From Calidifontibacter indicus (GTDB lineage Bacteria > Actinomycetota > Actinomycetes > Actinomycetales > Dermatophilaceae), in contig NZ_QTUA01000001.1 in NCBI RefSeq assembly GCF_003386865.1, positions 1,922,001-1,986,000 of the forward strand: a DNA stretch of 64,000 bases, written 5' to 3'. This document shows positions 16,489 to 25,178 of this stretch, one piece after another (the first letter of the stretch is position 1; every line of letters starts with the position of its first letter). The notes beneath the pieces are model-generated. The model had not been told where the DNA came from. It saw only the letters and a program-made list of their open reading frames with translations, and made no database searches. The position numbers were made by a program, and so were the translations under genes.

Positions 16489-16527
16489 GATCTATAGCGC
16501 ACGCCATAGATCGCGTCGAGCGCGATC
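16489..16527. promoter_or_regulatory. Two overlapping inverted repeats between merR and hsp20
   Basis: GATCTAT (16489-16495) pairs with ATAGATC (16506-16512) across 10 nt. GATCGCG (16509-16515) pairs with CGCGATC (16521-16527) across 5 nt. They share GATC at 16509-16512. Located between the MerR/HspR-like gene and hsp20, they are candidate operator sites. They do not match the CTTGAGT-N7-ACTCAAG HspR box. Confidence 0.5.
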
Positions 16528-16580
16528 CATGGCCACACATCGGAGCATCCGAGAGAACAGGGGTCATGGAGGTGGAAACG

Positions 16581-17012
16581 ATGCTGATGCGCACAGACCC
16601 GTTCCGTGAGCTGGACCGACTCAGCCGGCAGGTGTTCGGCGCTGATGGGACGCCGGCGCGACCGTCGATGATGCCGATGGACGCGTGGCGGGACGGAGAC
16701 ACCTTCCACGTCGAGTTCGACCTTCCGGGCGTCGACCCGGAGTCGATCGATCTGGACGTGGAGCGCAATGTCGTCACGGTGAAGGCCGAACGCCCGGTCC
16801 GCGGCGGTGACGTCGAAATGCTCGCTGCCGAGCGGCCGCGCGGGGTGTTCAGCCGGCAACTCATCCTCGGCGAGAACCTGGACACCGAACAGATCAGCGC
16901 CAGCTACGACAGCGGTGTCCTGACTCTGGAGATCCCGGTCGCCGAGCGGGCGAAGCCCCGCAAGATCGCGGTGGCCACCAAGGACACGGGCCGACAGGCG
17001 ATCAACGCCTGA
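16581..17012 (+). CDS. Hsp20/alpha-crystallin small heat-shock protein
   Basis: 143 residues. Starts [20 protein letters not shown], the usual actinobacterial Hsp20 N-terminus, then an alpha-crystallin domain (about 41-130) with [15 protein letters not shown] and the closing [11 protein letters not shown] motif. ATG 16581 is preferred over ATG 16566 because GGAGGTGG (16568-16575) sits 5-8 bp before it. It is an ATP-independent chaperone that holds unfolding proteins. Divergent from the MerR/HspR-like gene. Confidence 0.92.
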   Translation: MLMRTDPFRELDRLSRQVFGADGTPARPSMMPMDAWRDGDTFHVEFDLPGVDPESIDLDVERNVVTVKAERPVRGGDVEMLAAERPRGVFSRQLILGENLDTEQISASYDSGVLTLEIPVAERAKPRKIAVATKDTGRQAINA

Positions 17013-17029
17013 TCAGCGGAGGCGGCAAC

Positions 17030-17329
17030 ATGGGGGTGCTAGCTGACGCAGAGCGCCTGTCAGCCTCGGCGCTCGAGGAGCAGTTCATCGAGTTGGTCTG
17101 CGGCGACGACGAGTTGGTCCAGGCTGAGTTCGACGCGCTTGTCACGGCCGAGTGGCGCGAGTGTCCGGCCGGGCCGCCGGGCGACCGCGGGTTCGACGAC
17201 CGCTGCGTCCCGGGCGGGACAGGCTCCCGAGGCGGCCATCGCGGGGGAGAGGCGCATCGGCCGCCGCGCGCACGACGCCCGGGTAGCGGGGAATGGGTAC
17301 GGCAACGTTCACCGCCGTTCACGGGCTGA
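17030..17329 (+). CDS. Small hypothetical protein downstream of hsp20
   Basis: 99 residues, 17 bp after hsp20, with GGAGGCGG before the ATG. The N-terminal half is a plausible acidic helix (LEEQFIELVCGDDELVQAEF), and the C-terminal half is Gly/Pro/Arg-rich and ends RQRSPPFTG. The head resembles small proteins encoded beside Hsp20 in other actinobacteria (from memory). No function is recognised. The low-complexity tail means a frameshift cannot be excluded. Confidence 0.5.
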   Translation: MGVLADAERLSASALEEQFIELVCGDDELVQAEFDALVTAEWRECPAGPPGDRGFDDRCVPGGTGSRGGHRGGEAHRPPRARRPGSGEWVRQRSPPFTG

Positions 17330-17468
17330 AGCGACGGCATCCAGGATGCCAGGGGGATCCCGGAGCCATCGATCGATACAGCGAGGTGACTGTGCGCTTC
17401 GCCCGCGGTTTCCGGCAGGGGCGCGCGAGATCGTGCATGCGGCGCCAGGGCCCGAACGGCACACAGTG

Positions 17469-18842
17469 ATGCGGGCCGGACGACAGTTTTCCTCGGGCGG
17501 GGTCCCGGTCATCGGACCGGGGCCACCGTTCGTGTGTGTCGGTGAACATCGGCGCAGTCCTCGTTGTCGAGGCGACCTCCGATCTCGACTTCGTTACGGT
17601 GAGTTCCACTCTTGCAGAACGAATTCCACGGGTGCGGCGGCTGCGCCAGCGGCTCCAGGGAACACCGCCCGGCTGTGGGCGGCCGGTGTGGGTGGACCAA
17701 CCAGACTTCGACCTGGGTCGCCACCTGTCCGAGACGGTGCTGCCGACTGCGCCGGGTTCAGCGGGTGCCGGGCGATTTGACGAACAGGTCCTGGCAGTGG
17801 CCGCCGACTGGTGTGCACACCCTTGCCCGGACACCAGCCGCTCTGGGCCGCCCGGTGGGTGACGGGTCCGTCGGACGATCGAGCGGCGCTCATCCTGGTG
17901 ATGCACCACGTGCTCACCGACGGGGTCGGCGGACTCGCCGTACTAACGGCGCTCGCCGACGAGGGCACGGACCCCATCGCCGACGCCTTCCCGCGTCCGC
18001 TGCCGCGGTGGCGGTCCGTGGCCGCCGCGACCTGGCGAGAGCGGGTCGGCGCCCTCACGAAGACGAGAAGCGGCCTGCGCGCCTCTCGCCACGGGCTTCG
18101 CGAACTCGGGTTGGGTGCGGGGCGACCGACCTTCGCCGCGCGCACCTCGCTGAACCGTCCCACCGGCCCGCGCCGGCGGCTGACCACCATCGAGGTGCCC
18201 TTGGGCGGCGTGCTCGATCTTGCTCACGCCCGGGACTGCACCCTCAACGGCGTCGTGCTCAGCGGCGTCACCGGGCCGATGGCTACCGTTCTTCGGCGGC
18301 GCGGGGAGCGGCCCGGCGAACTGGTCGTGTCAGTGCCGATCTCCGCACGGCGAGAGGCCACCGGCGGCGAATTGGGCAACCGCACAGGGGTCCGTCCCCT
18401 GGCGATCCCGCTGCTTACCGACCCGGATGCGCGACTGCGTGCCATTGCCGCCATGTCCAGCGGCCGCCGCGGCGCCTCGCGGGGCGCCTCCGCCGGACCG
18501 ATGGGCGCGGTCTTCCGGACCTTGGGCGCGCTGGGCGTCTTTCAGCTCTTCATCGACCACCAGCGGCTGGTGCACACCTTCGTCACGAACATCCATGGCC
18601 CCGAGTCGGCCGTGCATTTCGCCGGGCACCGGGTCGGAACGGTGATTCCCGCGGCTGTCACTCCGGGCAACGTCGGAGTGTGCTTCGACGTCCTCTCGTA
18701 CGCCGGGCGGCTCGTCGTCCCGGTCGTCGCCGATCCGGACATCGTGCCCGAGCAGGCTTTGCTGACAGACCTGTTGGACGAGGAGCTCACTGCTTTGATC
18801 GGTGGATCAGCTGGACGCAGCAGCGTGCTGGCGCCGGGTTGA
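17469..18842 (+). pseudogene. Wax ester synthase/diacylglycerol acyltransferase (WS/DGAT), frameshifted
   Basis: The active-site motif HHVLTDG (in VMHHVLTDGVGGLAV) and the C-terminal region (VTNIHGP, PGNVGVCFDVLSYAGRL) identify a WS/DGAT-like acyltransferase, which makes wax esters or triacylglycerol. The first part (SVNIGAVLVVEATSD to VAADWCAH) is in one frame and the rest, from about 17815, in another, consistent with loss of one base near 17815-17830. A second shift is likely near the start: ATG 17469 is out of frame with DDSFPRAGS. The DGAT could be rescued only if both shifts are assembly errors. Confidence 0.85.
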
Positions 18843-18857
18843 GGGTTGGGGACAGAC

Positions 18858-19346
18858 CGAGATTGTCGTGACCAGCGTGAAGGCCTGGATGATCGAGGAC
18901 CCGGCATACAGCAGCGCGACGCCGCCGAGCAGGAAGGTGCACGAGAAGACCAGCGCCGGGGCGGGCACGCTTCGCTTCGTCAGCCGGCTGAGTCGGGACG
19001 GTGCATCACCCTCGAGCGCCAGCCCGTAGATCATCCGCGAGGTCGAGTACATGCCGCAGATCGTGGAGGACGCCGCCGAGGTCAGTACGACGAAGTTGAT
19101 CGCCGACGCCGCGATGCCCAGACCGGCTAGGGTGAACATGCCCACGAACGGGGACTTGTCGGCCACGATGTTTCGCCACGGGGTGACGGCCATGATCACG
19201 ACCAATGCACCGACGTAGAAGAGCATGATGCGGATCGGGATCGAGTTGATGGCCTTGGGCAGCGTGCGCTCGGGGTTCTTGGTCTCGGCGGCGGTCGTCC
19301 CGACCAGCTCGAGGCCGACGAAGGCGAAGACGGCGATCTGGATCGG
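18858..19346 (-). pseudogene. Amino-acid permease fragment, truncated at both ends
   Basis: Reading from 19346 on minus: IQIAVFAFVGLELVGTTAAE, then KNPERTLPKAIN, NFVVLTSAASSTICGMYSTSRM and IIQAFTLVTTIS. This is the middle of an APC-family (GABA/D-serine/D-alanine-type) amino-acid permease with about five membrane helices. Homology stops abruptly at about 18858, where the frame runs into the end of the WS/DGAT region, and at about 19346, where repeats begin. Both ends are therefore recombination or deletion joints; the fragment cannot make a transporter. Confidence 0.85.
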
Positions 19347-19434
19347 CGAGGATCAGCCGAAGCAACTGTCAAGCATCACCCGAAACACCGTCAGACATCA
19401 GGTGAAGCCCGAATGTCAAGCATCAGGCGAAGTC
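19347..19434. repeat. Four imperfect direct repeats, probable insertion-sequence end
   Basis: Three close copies of TGTCAAGCATCAGGCGAAG-like sequence lie at 19367-19385, 19389-19407 and 19414-19432, with a weaker partial copy at 19347-19362. Spacing is about 22-25 bp. Multiple short repeats at one end are a feature of some IS families (for example IS21-like). No transposase gene remains. The array cuts the permease fragment and stops 15 bp from the tRNA-Met 3' end. Confidence 0.6.
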
Positions 19435-19448
19435 CTACACAAACACTG

Positions 19449-19522
19449 TAGGGCGGCTGGGGCTTGAACCCAGGACCGACGGATTATGAGTCCGCTGCTC
19501 TGACCGGCTGAGCTACCGCCCC
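19449..19522 (-). tRNA. tRNA-Met (anticodon CAT)
   Basis: Full cloverleaf on minus: acceptor GGGGCGG/CCGCCCT (first pair G-U), D stem GCTC/GAGC, anticodon stem GCGGA/TCCGT with loop CTCATAA (anticodon complement at 19486-19488), T stem CTGGG/CCCAG with TTCAAGC loop, discriminator A. CCA is not encoded. The absence of GGG/CCC pairs in the anticodon stem argues against the initiator. An Ile tRNA with lysidine-modified CAT is the alternative. Its 3' end faces the IS-like repeats. Confidence 0.9.
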
Positions 19523-19701
19523 GCGCCGGCGTTGCATCTCGCAAACACCGGCCCCCAGAGATTACCCGTCCGACCGCAGTGGTGAGCCGCGCACATGCCG
19601 ATCGGGTGGATCTGCCCGACACGCAAGCGGAGCCGGTCCGGTGTCGGCAACGTCGCACGCACTGCGGCATGCTTGAACACAATCGATCGGAGGGAGACGT
19701 C

Positions 19702-21153
19702 GTGGACGTCGGGACCATGCTCGGTGGGCGCTACGCGATGCGTTCACGAATCGCCGGTGGCGGGATGGGCGAGGTCTGGATCGCGCACGACGACGTGCTC
19801 GACCGCACCGTTGCGGTGAAGGTGATCCGCCGCGAGTTGGCCGAAGATCCCGAGTTCGCCCGTCGGTTCCATCAGGAAGCGCGCACCGCGGCTCGGCTCA
19901 GCCACGCGAACATCGCGCAGGTGCACGACTTCGGTCGCGACGCCGACACCGACTACCTCGTGATGGAGTACGTGCGCGGCACCTCCCTCGCCTCGATGAT
20001 CGACCAGCACCCCGGCGGGTTGCCGCCGGCGCAGGTCGTCTCGCTCGTGGGCCAGGCCGCCGACGGTCTCGAGGCGGCCCACGAGGCGGGCGTCGTGCAC
20101 CGCGACGTCAAGCCCGCGAACATCCTCATCACCGACAAGGGTCAGGTGAAGATCACCGACTTCGGTATCGCCCGTGCCCTCGGCGAGGCGAAGATGACGC
20201 GGACGGGTGAGGTGATGGGCACCGCCCAGTACCTCCCGCCGGAGGCGGCCCTGGGGCACCACGTCGACGGGCAGGCAGACCTCTACTCACTGGCGGTCGT
20301 CGCCTACGAGGCGCTCACCGGACGGCGTCCCTTCCAGGCCGACTCGGCGGTGACGCTCGCGATGAAGCACGTCAACGAGCCGCCGCCCCCGTTGTCGACG
20401 AACACTCCTGCGGCGATCCGGAACGCCGTGATGCACGGGCTCGCCAAGAACCCCGCGCAGCGCCCGGCCGGGGTGGCTGCGTTCGCCCGCGAGTTGCGTC
20501 AGCCCGGCACCGGTAGCGCGTCGACGCACCAACAGGCGTTCACCGCGCCGTACGCCGCGCCGGGCGGGGGGCAGGGCGGGGGACACGGTGGGAGGCACAC
20601 CAGCGGGCCGATCGGCGGCCCCCAGGGCTACCGACCCCAGTCCGGACCTCTCGCGGGCGGGCCGATCTCACCGCCGTACGCGCAGTCGGTCTACCAGCCG
20701 CCGAAGAAGAACGCCGGGCCGGCAAGTCCGCTCGCGAAAGGTCTGGGCTGGGCGTGGATTGCGTTGTCGCTGCTGGTGATCCTCAGCCTGTACCTGGCGT
20801 GGGCGACCTTGAACGGGCAGTCCTGGTCGGCCTTCGGGCTCGAACTCGCCGAGGCGTCGTACTCCTCCGACCCGACCTCGGGCGGGATCGCCGAGATGTT
20901 GCTGGTGGTCACCCTGATCGTCGGCGCACTGGGCATCCCGCAGGCGCTCGGGAAGGGGCACATCGCGTGCTCGATCGTCGCGTTGGTCCTGAGCCTCATC
21001 GCCGGGTTGCTCTGGGCGGCGGGCCTCGGCACCATCACCGGAGGCGACACCGACTTCAGCCAACTGCACATTGCGGCGGGTGCGGTGCTGTGCGGCATCG
21101 TGGGCTTCCTGCATCTTCCGGTGATCGGCACGACCATCGCGAAGCGGCGTTGA
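19702..21153 (+). CDS. Membrane Ser/Thr protein kinase (PknB-like kinase domain)
   Basis: 483 residues from GTG 19702 with GGAGGGAG upstream. Kinase domain about 9-270: glycine loop IAGGGMGEVW, catalytic Lys AVKVI, HRDVKPANILI (about 133), DFGIA, activation loop and GTAQYLPPEAA. The P+1/APE region has LPPE where PknB-type kinases usually have SPE. A Gly/Pro-rich linker leads to four hydrophobic helices (about 350-480) in place of PASTA or other sensor domains. It presumably phosphorylates cytoplasmic proteins in response to a membrane cue; targets are unknown. No other signalling gene is adjacent. Confidence 0.9.
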   Translation: MDVGTMLGGRYAMRSRIAGGGMGEVWIAHDDVLDRTVAVKVIRRELAEDPEFARRFHQEARTAARLSHANIAQVHDFGRDADTDYLVMEYVRGTSLASMIDQHPGGLPPAQVVSLVGQAADGLEAAHEAGVVHRDVKPANILITDKGQVKITDFGIARALGEAKMTRTGEVMGTAQYLPPEAALGHHVDGQADLYSLAVVAYEALTGRRPFQADSAVTLAMKHVNEPPPPLSTNTPAAIRNAVMHGLAKNPAQRPAGVAAFARELRQPGTGSASTHQQAFTAPYAAPGGGQGGGHGGRHTSGPIGGPQGYRPQSGPLAGGPISPPYAQSVYQPPKKNAGPASPLAKGLGWAWIALSLLVILSLYLAWATLNGQSWSAFGLELAEASYSSDPTSGGIAEMLLVVTLIVGALGIPQALGKGHIACSIVALVLSLIAGLLWAAGLGTITGGDTDFSQLHIAAGAVLCGIVGFLHLPVIGTTIAKRR

Positions 21154-21238
21154 CGAGTCCCCACGCGGCGATCCGCACGCAAGTCCCCGGTCGGTCCCAG
21201 GTTGTTCCCAGGAACGGCGCGTAGCGTTCTTCTCAAGT

Positions 21239-21287
21239 AGCCCGGGTCGTACCCCTCCTCCCTGTGTCCCACGACCCGGGCTCTTTC
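21239..21287 (+). terminator. Terminator after the kinase gene
   Basis: Perfect 12-bp stem (21239-21250 with 21271-21282), 20-nt loop, followed by CTTTC. Accounts for part of the 347-bp gap 21154-21500; the remainder is the upstream region of the DUF3145 gene with no clear promoter call. Confidence 0.75.
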
Positions 21288-21500
21288 ATGCCCTGGAGAC
21301 ATTCTCCGGTTGCGGACGGCCCATCCCGGCCGAGTCTGTTGTCCCACAGTGTTTTTCGAGCGACGCTCGGCGTTTCTCCTGTGCCCGGTGGTGCGGATGT
21401 GGCGAAAATGGGGCACAATGAACGCACAACTCAGCACCGTTGATATCGGGCCACGCGAGGCCGTTGGGGAAGACGTCCCTCGCACAGCTAGGAGGCTCGG

Positions 21501-22013
21501 ATGTCTGCGGTGAATTCGCGTGTCACGCGCGGGGTCGTGTTCGTTCACTCGACCCCTACTGCGTTGTGCCCCCACATCAGCTGGGCGCTGGAGAACGTGC
21601 TGGGTTCGGCCGTCCGCATCGACTGGACGCCGCAACCGATGGCGCCCGGACTCGTGCGCACCGAACTGTCGTGGATGGGGGAGCCCGGCACCGGTGCCAA
21701 GCTCGCCAGCGCGCTGCGCGGATCGGACCACGTGCGCTTCGAGATCACCGAGGAGCCGAGCCCGGGCTGTGACGGCTCGCGCTGGTCGCACACGCCCTCG
21801 CTCGGCATCCACCACACCTGGACCTCCGCCAACGGCGACGCCGTCGTCAACGAAGACCGGCTCCGCTCGGCGCTGGCCGCCAGCAAGGGCGACCCCGAAC
21901 TGTTCCGTGCCGAGATGGCCGAACTGCTCGGCGTCGCCTGGGACGCCGAGCTCGAACCCTTCCGCTACGCCGGGGACGGCGCCACCGTCCGTTGGCTGCA
22001 CCGCGTGAGCTGA
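21501..22013 (+). CDS. DUF3145 domain-containing protein
   Basis: 170 residues with the DUF3145 pattern: GVVFVHSTPTALCPHISWALENVLG at the start, RTELSWMGEPGTGAKLASALRG centrally, and a C-terminal FRYAGDGATVRWLHRV. AGGAGG precedes the ATG. This family is found almost only in actinobacteria and its biochemical function is not established. Transcribed alone and convergent with the fatty-acid synthesis operon, from which it is separated by a hairpin. Confidence 0.88.
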   Translation: MSAVNSRVTRGVVFVHSTPTALCPHISWALENVLGSAVRIDWTPQPMAPGLVRTELSWMGEPGTGAKLASALRGSDHVRFEITEEPSPGCDGSRWSHTPSLGIHHTWTSANGDAVVNEDRLRSALAASKGDPELFRAEMAELLGVAWDAELEPFRYAGDGATVRWLHRVS

Positions 22014-22030
22014 CAGCGCAGCAATGACTT

Positions 22031-22061
22031 GGCCCCGGCCACCGCGACGGTGACCGGGGCC
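22031..22061. terminator. Bidirectional terminator between DUF3145 gene and accD
   Basis: GGCCCCGG (22031-22038) pairs with CCGGGGCC (22054-22061). An inner stem CACCG/CGGTG with a CGA loop is separated from the outer stem by one mismatch. Sits between convergent genes and can serve both strands. Confidence 0.8.
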
Positions 22062-22074
22062 GGGTTCATGCCGT

Positions 22075-23523
22075 TTACAACGGGATGTTGCCGTGGTCTC
22101 CGCGACGGGCGGGTGCCTCCGCAATCGCCGCGGCCAGCGCGCTGCGGGTGCCGGTAGGTTCGACGGTGCCGTCGATGACGCCGATCTCGATGGCGCGCGG
22201 CAGGCCGCCGGCGAGCACGGCGTGCTCCTGCGCGAGTTGGTTCTCCACCGCGGTGCGTTCGGCTTCGTCGACCTCGGCGAGGCGACGACGGTGCAGGATG
22301 CGGACGGCGGCGACGTGGCCCATGACCGCGATCTCGGCGTCGGGCCAAGCGAGCACCTTGGTGGCGCCGAGCGAGCGGGAGTTCATCGCGATGTAGGCGC
22401 CGCCGTACGTCTTGCGGGTCACGAGCGTCACCCGCGGCACGACGGCCTCGGCGAACGCGTGCAGCAGTTTCGCGCCGCGACGCACCACGCCGTCCCATTC
22501 CTGGCCGACGCCGGGCAGGTAGCCGGGCACGTCGACGAGCACCACCAACGGCACGCCGAACGCGTCGCACATCCGCACGAAGCGGGCGGCCTTCTCCGCG
22601 CTCGAGGAGTCGAGGCAGCCGCCCAGACGCATCGGGTTGTTGGCGATCACACCGACGGTGCGCCCACCGAGTCGACCCAGCGTGGTGACGATGTTCGGCG
22701 CCCAGCGCGGGTGGAGCTCCAACGGGGCGGAGTCGGTGTCGAGCAGGTCGGCGATCAGCGGGTGCACGTCGTAGGCGCGCTTCGCCGACGCGGGGAGGGT
22801 GGCCGCAAGGTCGCGGTCCTCCACCGAGGCGAGGTCCATCTCGCCTTGTGCGGCAAGCAGATCCACCAGTTGGCGGCCACGTTCGTAGGCCTCCTCGGTG
22901 GTCTCGGTAACGACGTGGACGACGCCCGAGCGGCGACCGTGCGGCTCGGGGCCGCCGAGTCGCAGCGCGTCGACCTGTTCGCCGGTGACCGACCGCACGA
23001 CGTCGGGGCCGGTGACGAACACGCGTCCGTCGGGGCCGAGGATGACGATGTCGGTGAGGGCCGGGCCGTAGGCGGCGCCGCCGGCGGCGGGGCCGATGAC
23101 GACCGAGATCTGCGGGATCTTGCCCGACGCGCGGGTCATGATCGCGAAGACCTCACCGACCGCGTGCAGCGACACGACACCCTCGGCGAGGCGGGCGCCA
23201 CCGGAGTGCCACAGGCCCACCACCGGCACCTCGTCGGCGAGCGCGCGCTCGTAGGCCACCAGGATCGCCTTGCAGCCCTCCACGCCCATCGCGCCACCCT
23301 GGATGGTGGCGTCGGAGGCGAATGCGACGGCCTTGGTGCCGTCGACGGTGCCGACGGCCGACAGCACGCCGGTGGTGTCCTCGGCCGTGATGAGTTCGAC
23401 CGAGCCCTCGTCGAAGAACTGCTCCAGCCGTTTGCGCGGGTTTCGGGGGTCGTCTGCGCGGTCGACCTTGGGTTTGGAGGCGGCCGATGCCGACGCGGAT
23501 GCTTCGTTGGGTTGACGTGCCAT
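22075..23523 (-). CDS. accD: Acyl-CoA (acetyl/propionyl) carboxylase carboxyltransferase beta subunit, AccD6-like
   Basis: 482 residues with both carboxyltransferase halves: GGAMGVEGCKAI and SGGARLAEGV then GPAAGGAAYGPALTD in the N-half, and VDVPGYLPGVGQEWDGVVRRGAKLL with TRKTYGGAYIAMNSRSLG in the C-half. It transfers the carboxyl group from biotin to acetyl- or propionyl-CoA to give malonyl- or methylmalonyl-CoA. The ATG shares a base with the fabF stop (TGATG), so it is the last gene of the fabD-fabH-acpP-fabF-accD operon, as accD6 is in mycobacteria. The biotin-carrying alpha subunit is elsewhere. Confidence 0.92.
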   Translation of the reverse strand: MARQPNEASASASAASKPKVDRADDPRNPRKRLEQFFDEGSVELITAEDTTGVLSAVGTVDGTKAVAFASDATIQGGAMGVEGCKAILVAYERALADEVPVVGLWHSGGARLAEGVVSLHAVGEVFAIMTRASGKIPQISVVIGPAAGGAAYGPALTDIVILGPDGRVFVTGPDVVRSVTGEQVDALRLGGPEPHGRRSGVVHVVTETTEEAYERGRQLVDLLAAQGEMDLASVEDRDLAATLPASAKRAYDVHPLIADLLDTDSAPLELHPRWAPNIVTTLGRLGGRTVGVIANNPMRLGGCLDSSSAEKAARFVRMCDAFGVPLVVLVDVPGYLPGVGQEWDGVVRRGAKLLHAFAEAVVPRVTLVTRKTYGGAYIAMNSRSLGATKVLAWPDAEIAVMGHVAAVRILHRRRLAEVDEAERTAVENQLAQEHAVLAGGLPRAIEIGVIDGTVEPTGTRSALAAAIAEAPARRGDHGNIPL

Positions 23524-24767
23524 CAGACGCTCTTCACCATCATGGCCACGTTGTGGCCGCCGAACCCGAAGGAGTTGTTGAGGGCGGCGATGTCGCCGTC
23601 AGGCAGCTTGCGCGCCTCGCCCGTGACGACGTCGAGCACGATGTCCGGGTCGGGGTTGTCGAGGTTGATCGTGGCGGGCACGAGGCGGTGGTGCACCGAC
23701 AAGATGGTCAGCACGCCCTCGAGCGCGCCGGCCGCTCCGAGCAGGTGTCCGGTCATCGACTTGGTGGCGGTGACGCAGATGCCGTCGGTGGCGTCGCCGA
23801 AGGTGCGGCGGATCGCGTTCGACTCCGCAATGTCGCCGACCGGGGTCGACGTCGCGTGCGCGTTGATGTGGGCAACATCCTTGAGGGTCAGACCGGCTCG
23901 CTCGACGGCCTCGGTCATTGCGCGGCTCGCTCCCGCGCCCTCGGGCTCGGGTGCGGTGATGTGGTGGGCGTCGGCCGACACGCCGACGGACGCGAGTTCG
24001 GCGTAGATCTTCGCGCCGCGGGCCTTGGCGTGCTCGTAGGTCTCGAGCACGATGACGGCGGCCCCCTCACCCATCACGAAACCGTCGCGGTCCTTGTCGT
24101 AGGGGCGAGACGCGGCGGCCGGGTCGTCGTTGCGCTTCGACAGCGCCTGCATCGCGCTGAAGCCACCGATGGTGAGCGCGTGGATGGCGGCTTCGGTGCC
24201 ACCCGCGACGACGACGTCGGCGCGGCCGGCGCGGATCATCTCTGCGGCGTAACCCATTGCTTCGGCGCCGGAGGCGCAGGCCGACACGGTGGTGTGGGCG
24301 CCGGCACGGGCACCGAGTTCGAGGGAGACATTGCCCGACGCGGTGTTCGGCATCAGCATCGGCACGGTGAGCGGGTAGATGCGCCGCGCGCCCTTCTCCT
24401 TCAGCACGTCGTACTGGGAAAGGAGGGTGTGGACGCCGCCGATGCCGGTGCCGATGGCGACACCGAGGCGTTCGGGGTCGACCTCCGGGGTGCCGGCGTC
24501 GGCCCATGCCTCGCGCGTCGCGATGAGTGCGTACTGGGCGGACGGGTCCATCCGGCGGGTCTCGACGCGGGCCAGAACCTCTGCGGGGTCTTGGGCGATC
24601 GAGGCGGCGAACGTGGTCGGCAGCTCGTACTGCTGCACCCAGTCGGCCTCGATGGTGCGGGCTCCGGATCGTCCGGCCAGCAGTGCGTCCCACGTCTCGA
24701 CCGCCGTGCCACCCAGTGGTGTGGTGGCGCCGACTCCGGTGACGACGATGCGCGTGTCTGCGCTCAT
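23523..24767 (-). CDS. fabF: 3-oxoacyl-ACP synthase II (KAS II)
   Basis: 414 residues, normal length. Catalytic triad visible: Cys in TVSACASGAEAMGYA (about residue 163), His in NAHATSTPVGD and His in FGFGGHN near the end. It elongates acyl-ACP with malonyl-ACP in type II fatty-acid synthesis. Separated from acpP by 135 bp that holds a strong hairpin; translationally coupled to accD downstream. Confidence 0.95.
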   Translation of the reverse strand: MSADTRIVVTGVGATTPLGGTAVETWDALLAGRSGARTIEADWVQQYELPTTFAASIAQDPAEVLARVETRRMDPSAQYALIATREAWADAGTPEVDPERLGVAIGTGIGGVHTLLSQYDVLKEKGARRIYPLTVPMLMPNTASGNVSLELGARAGAHTTVSACASGAEAMGYAAEMIRAGRADVVVAGGTEAAIHALTIGGFSAMQALSKRNDDPAAASRPYDKDRDGFVMGEGAAVIVLETYEHAKARGAKIYAELASVGVSADAHHITAPEPEGAGASRAMTEAVERAGLTLKDVAHINAHATSTPVGDIAESNAIRRTFGDATDGICVTATKSMTGHLLGAAGALEGVLTILSVHHRLVPATINLDNPDPDIVLDVVTGEARKLPDGDIAALNNSFGFGGHNVAMMVKSV

Positions 24768-24847
24768 GGGGTGCGAACTCCTCGTGATTGGTGGCGCGTG
24801 GTGCGGGTGATGGACGGCATCCGTGGTGCGGTGCCTGATCCCGGGCG

Positions 24848-24884
24848 GGGTGGGTCGGCGGTCGCTGGTCCCTCCGACCCACCC
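24848..24884 (-). terminator. Hairpin between acpP and fabF (possible attenuator or processing site)
   Basis: GGGTGGGTCGG (24848-24858) pairs perfectly with CCGACCCACCC (24874-24884), 15-nt loop, inside an operon 19 bp after the acpP stop. It could end a fraction of transcripts or protect the 3' end of an acpP mRNA, raising ACP over the enzymes. Confidence 0.6.
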
Positions 24885-24902
24885 GGTGCGGTGGAACCGC
24901 CG

Positions 24903-25151
24903 TCAGCCCTGGGCGTTCTTGATGTACTCGACGGCGTCGCCGACGGTCTTGAGGTTCTTCACCTCGTCGTCGGGGATGCGCACGCCGAACTTCTCCTCGG
25001 CGTTGACGACGATCGTCATCATCGACAGCGAGTCGATGTCGAGGTCCTCGGTGAAGGACTTGTCGAGCTGCACTTCCTTGACGTCGAGGCCGGTCTCCTC
25101 GTTGACGATCTCAGCGAGGCCCTCGAGAATTTCCTGGTCGCTCTGTGCCAT
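24903..25151 (-). CDS. acpP: Acyl carrier protein
   Basis: 82 residues. The 4'-phosphopantetheine site is the Ser in DIDSLSMM (about residue 41). Acidic helices II and III (VVNAEEKFGVRIPDDEVKNLKTVGDAVEYI) are typical. It carries the growing acyl chain between FabD, FabH and FabF, all encoded in this operon. The gene is bracketed by two perfect hairpins, at 25179-25199 upstream and 24848-24884 downstream, unlike any other gene pair in the operon. Confidence 0.96.
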   Translation of the reverse strand: MAQSDQEILEGLAEIVNEETGLDVKEVQLDKSFTEDLDIDSLSMMTIVVNAEEKFGVRIPDDEVKNLKTVGDAVEYIKNAQG

Positions 25152-25178
25152 CTTGGTGAACTCCTTGTTTGGTGTGTA

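Noticed and set aside
16458-16580. Longer Hsp20 starting at 16458 or 16566
   Set aside because: The extra N-terminus overlaps the promoter palindromes, and GGAGGTGG is placed for the ATG at 16581.
19449-19522. Initiator tRNA-fMet
   Set aside because: The anticodon stem is GCGGA/TCCGT without the three G-C pairs of initiators, so elongator Met is preferred.
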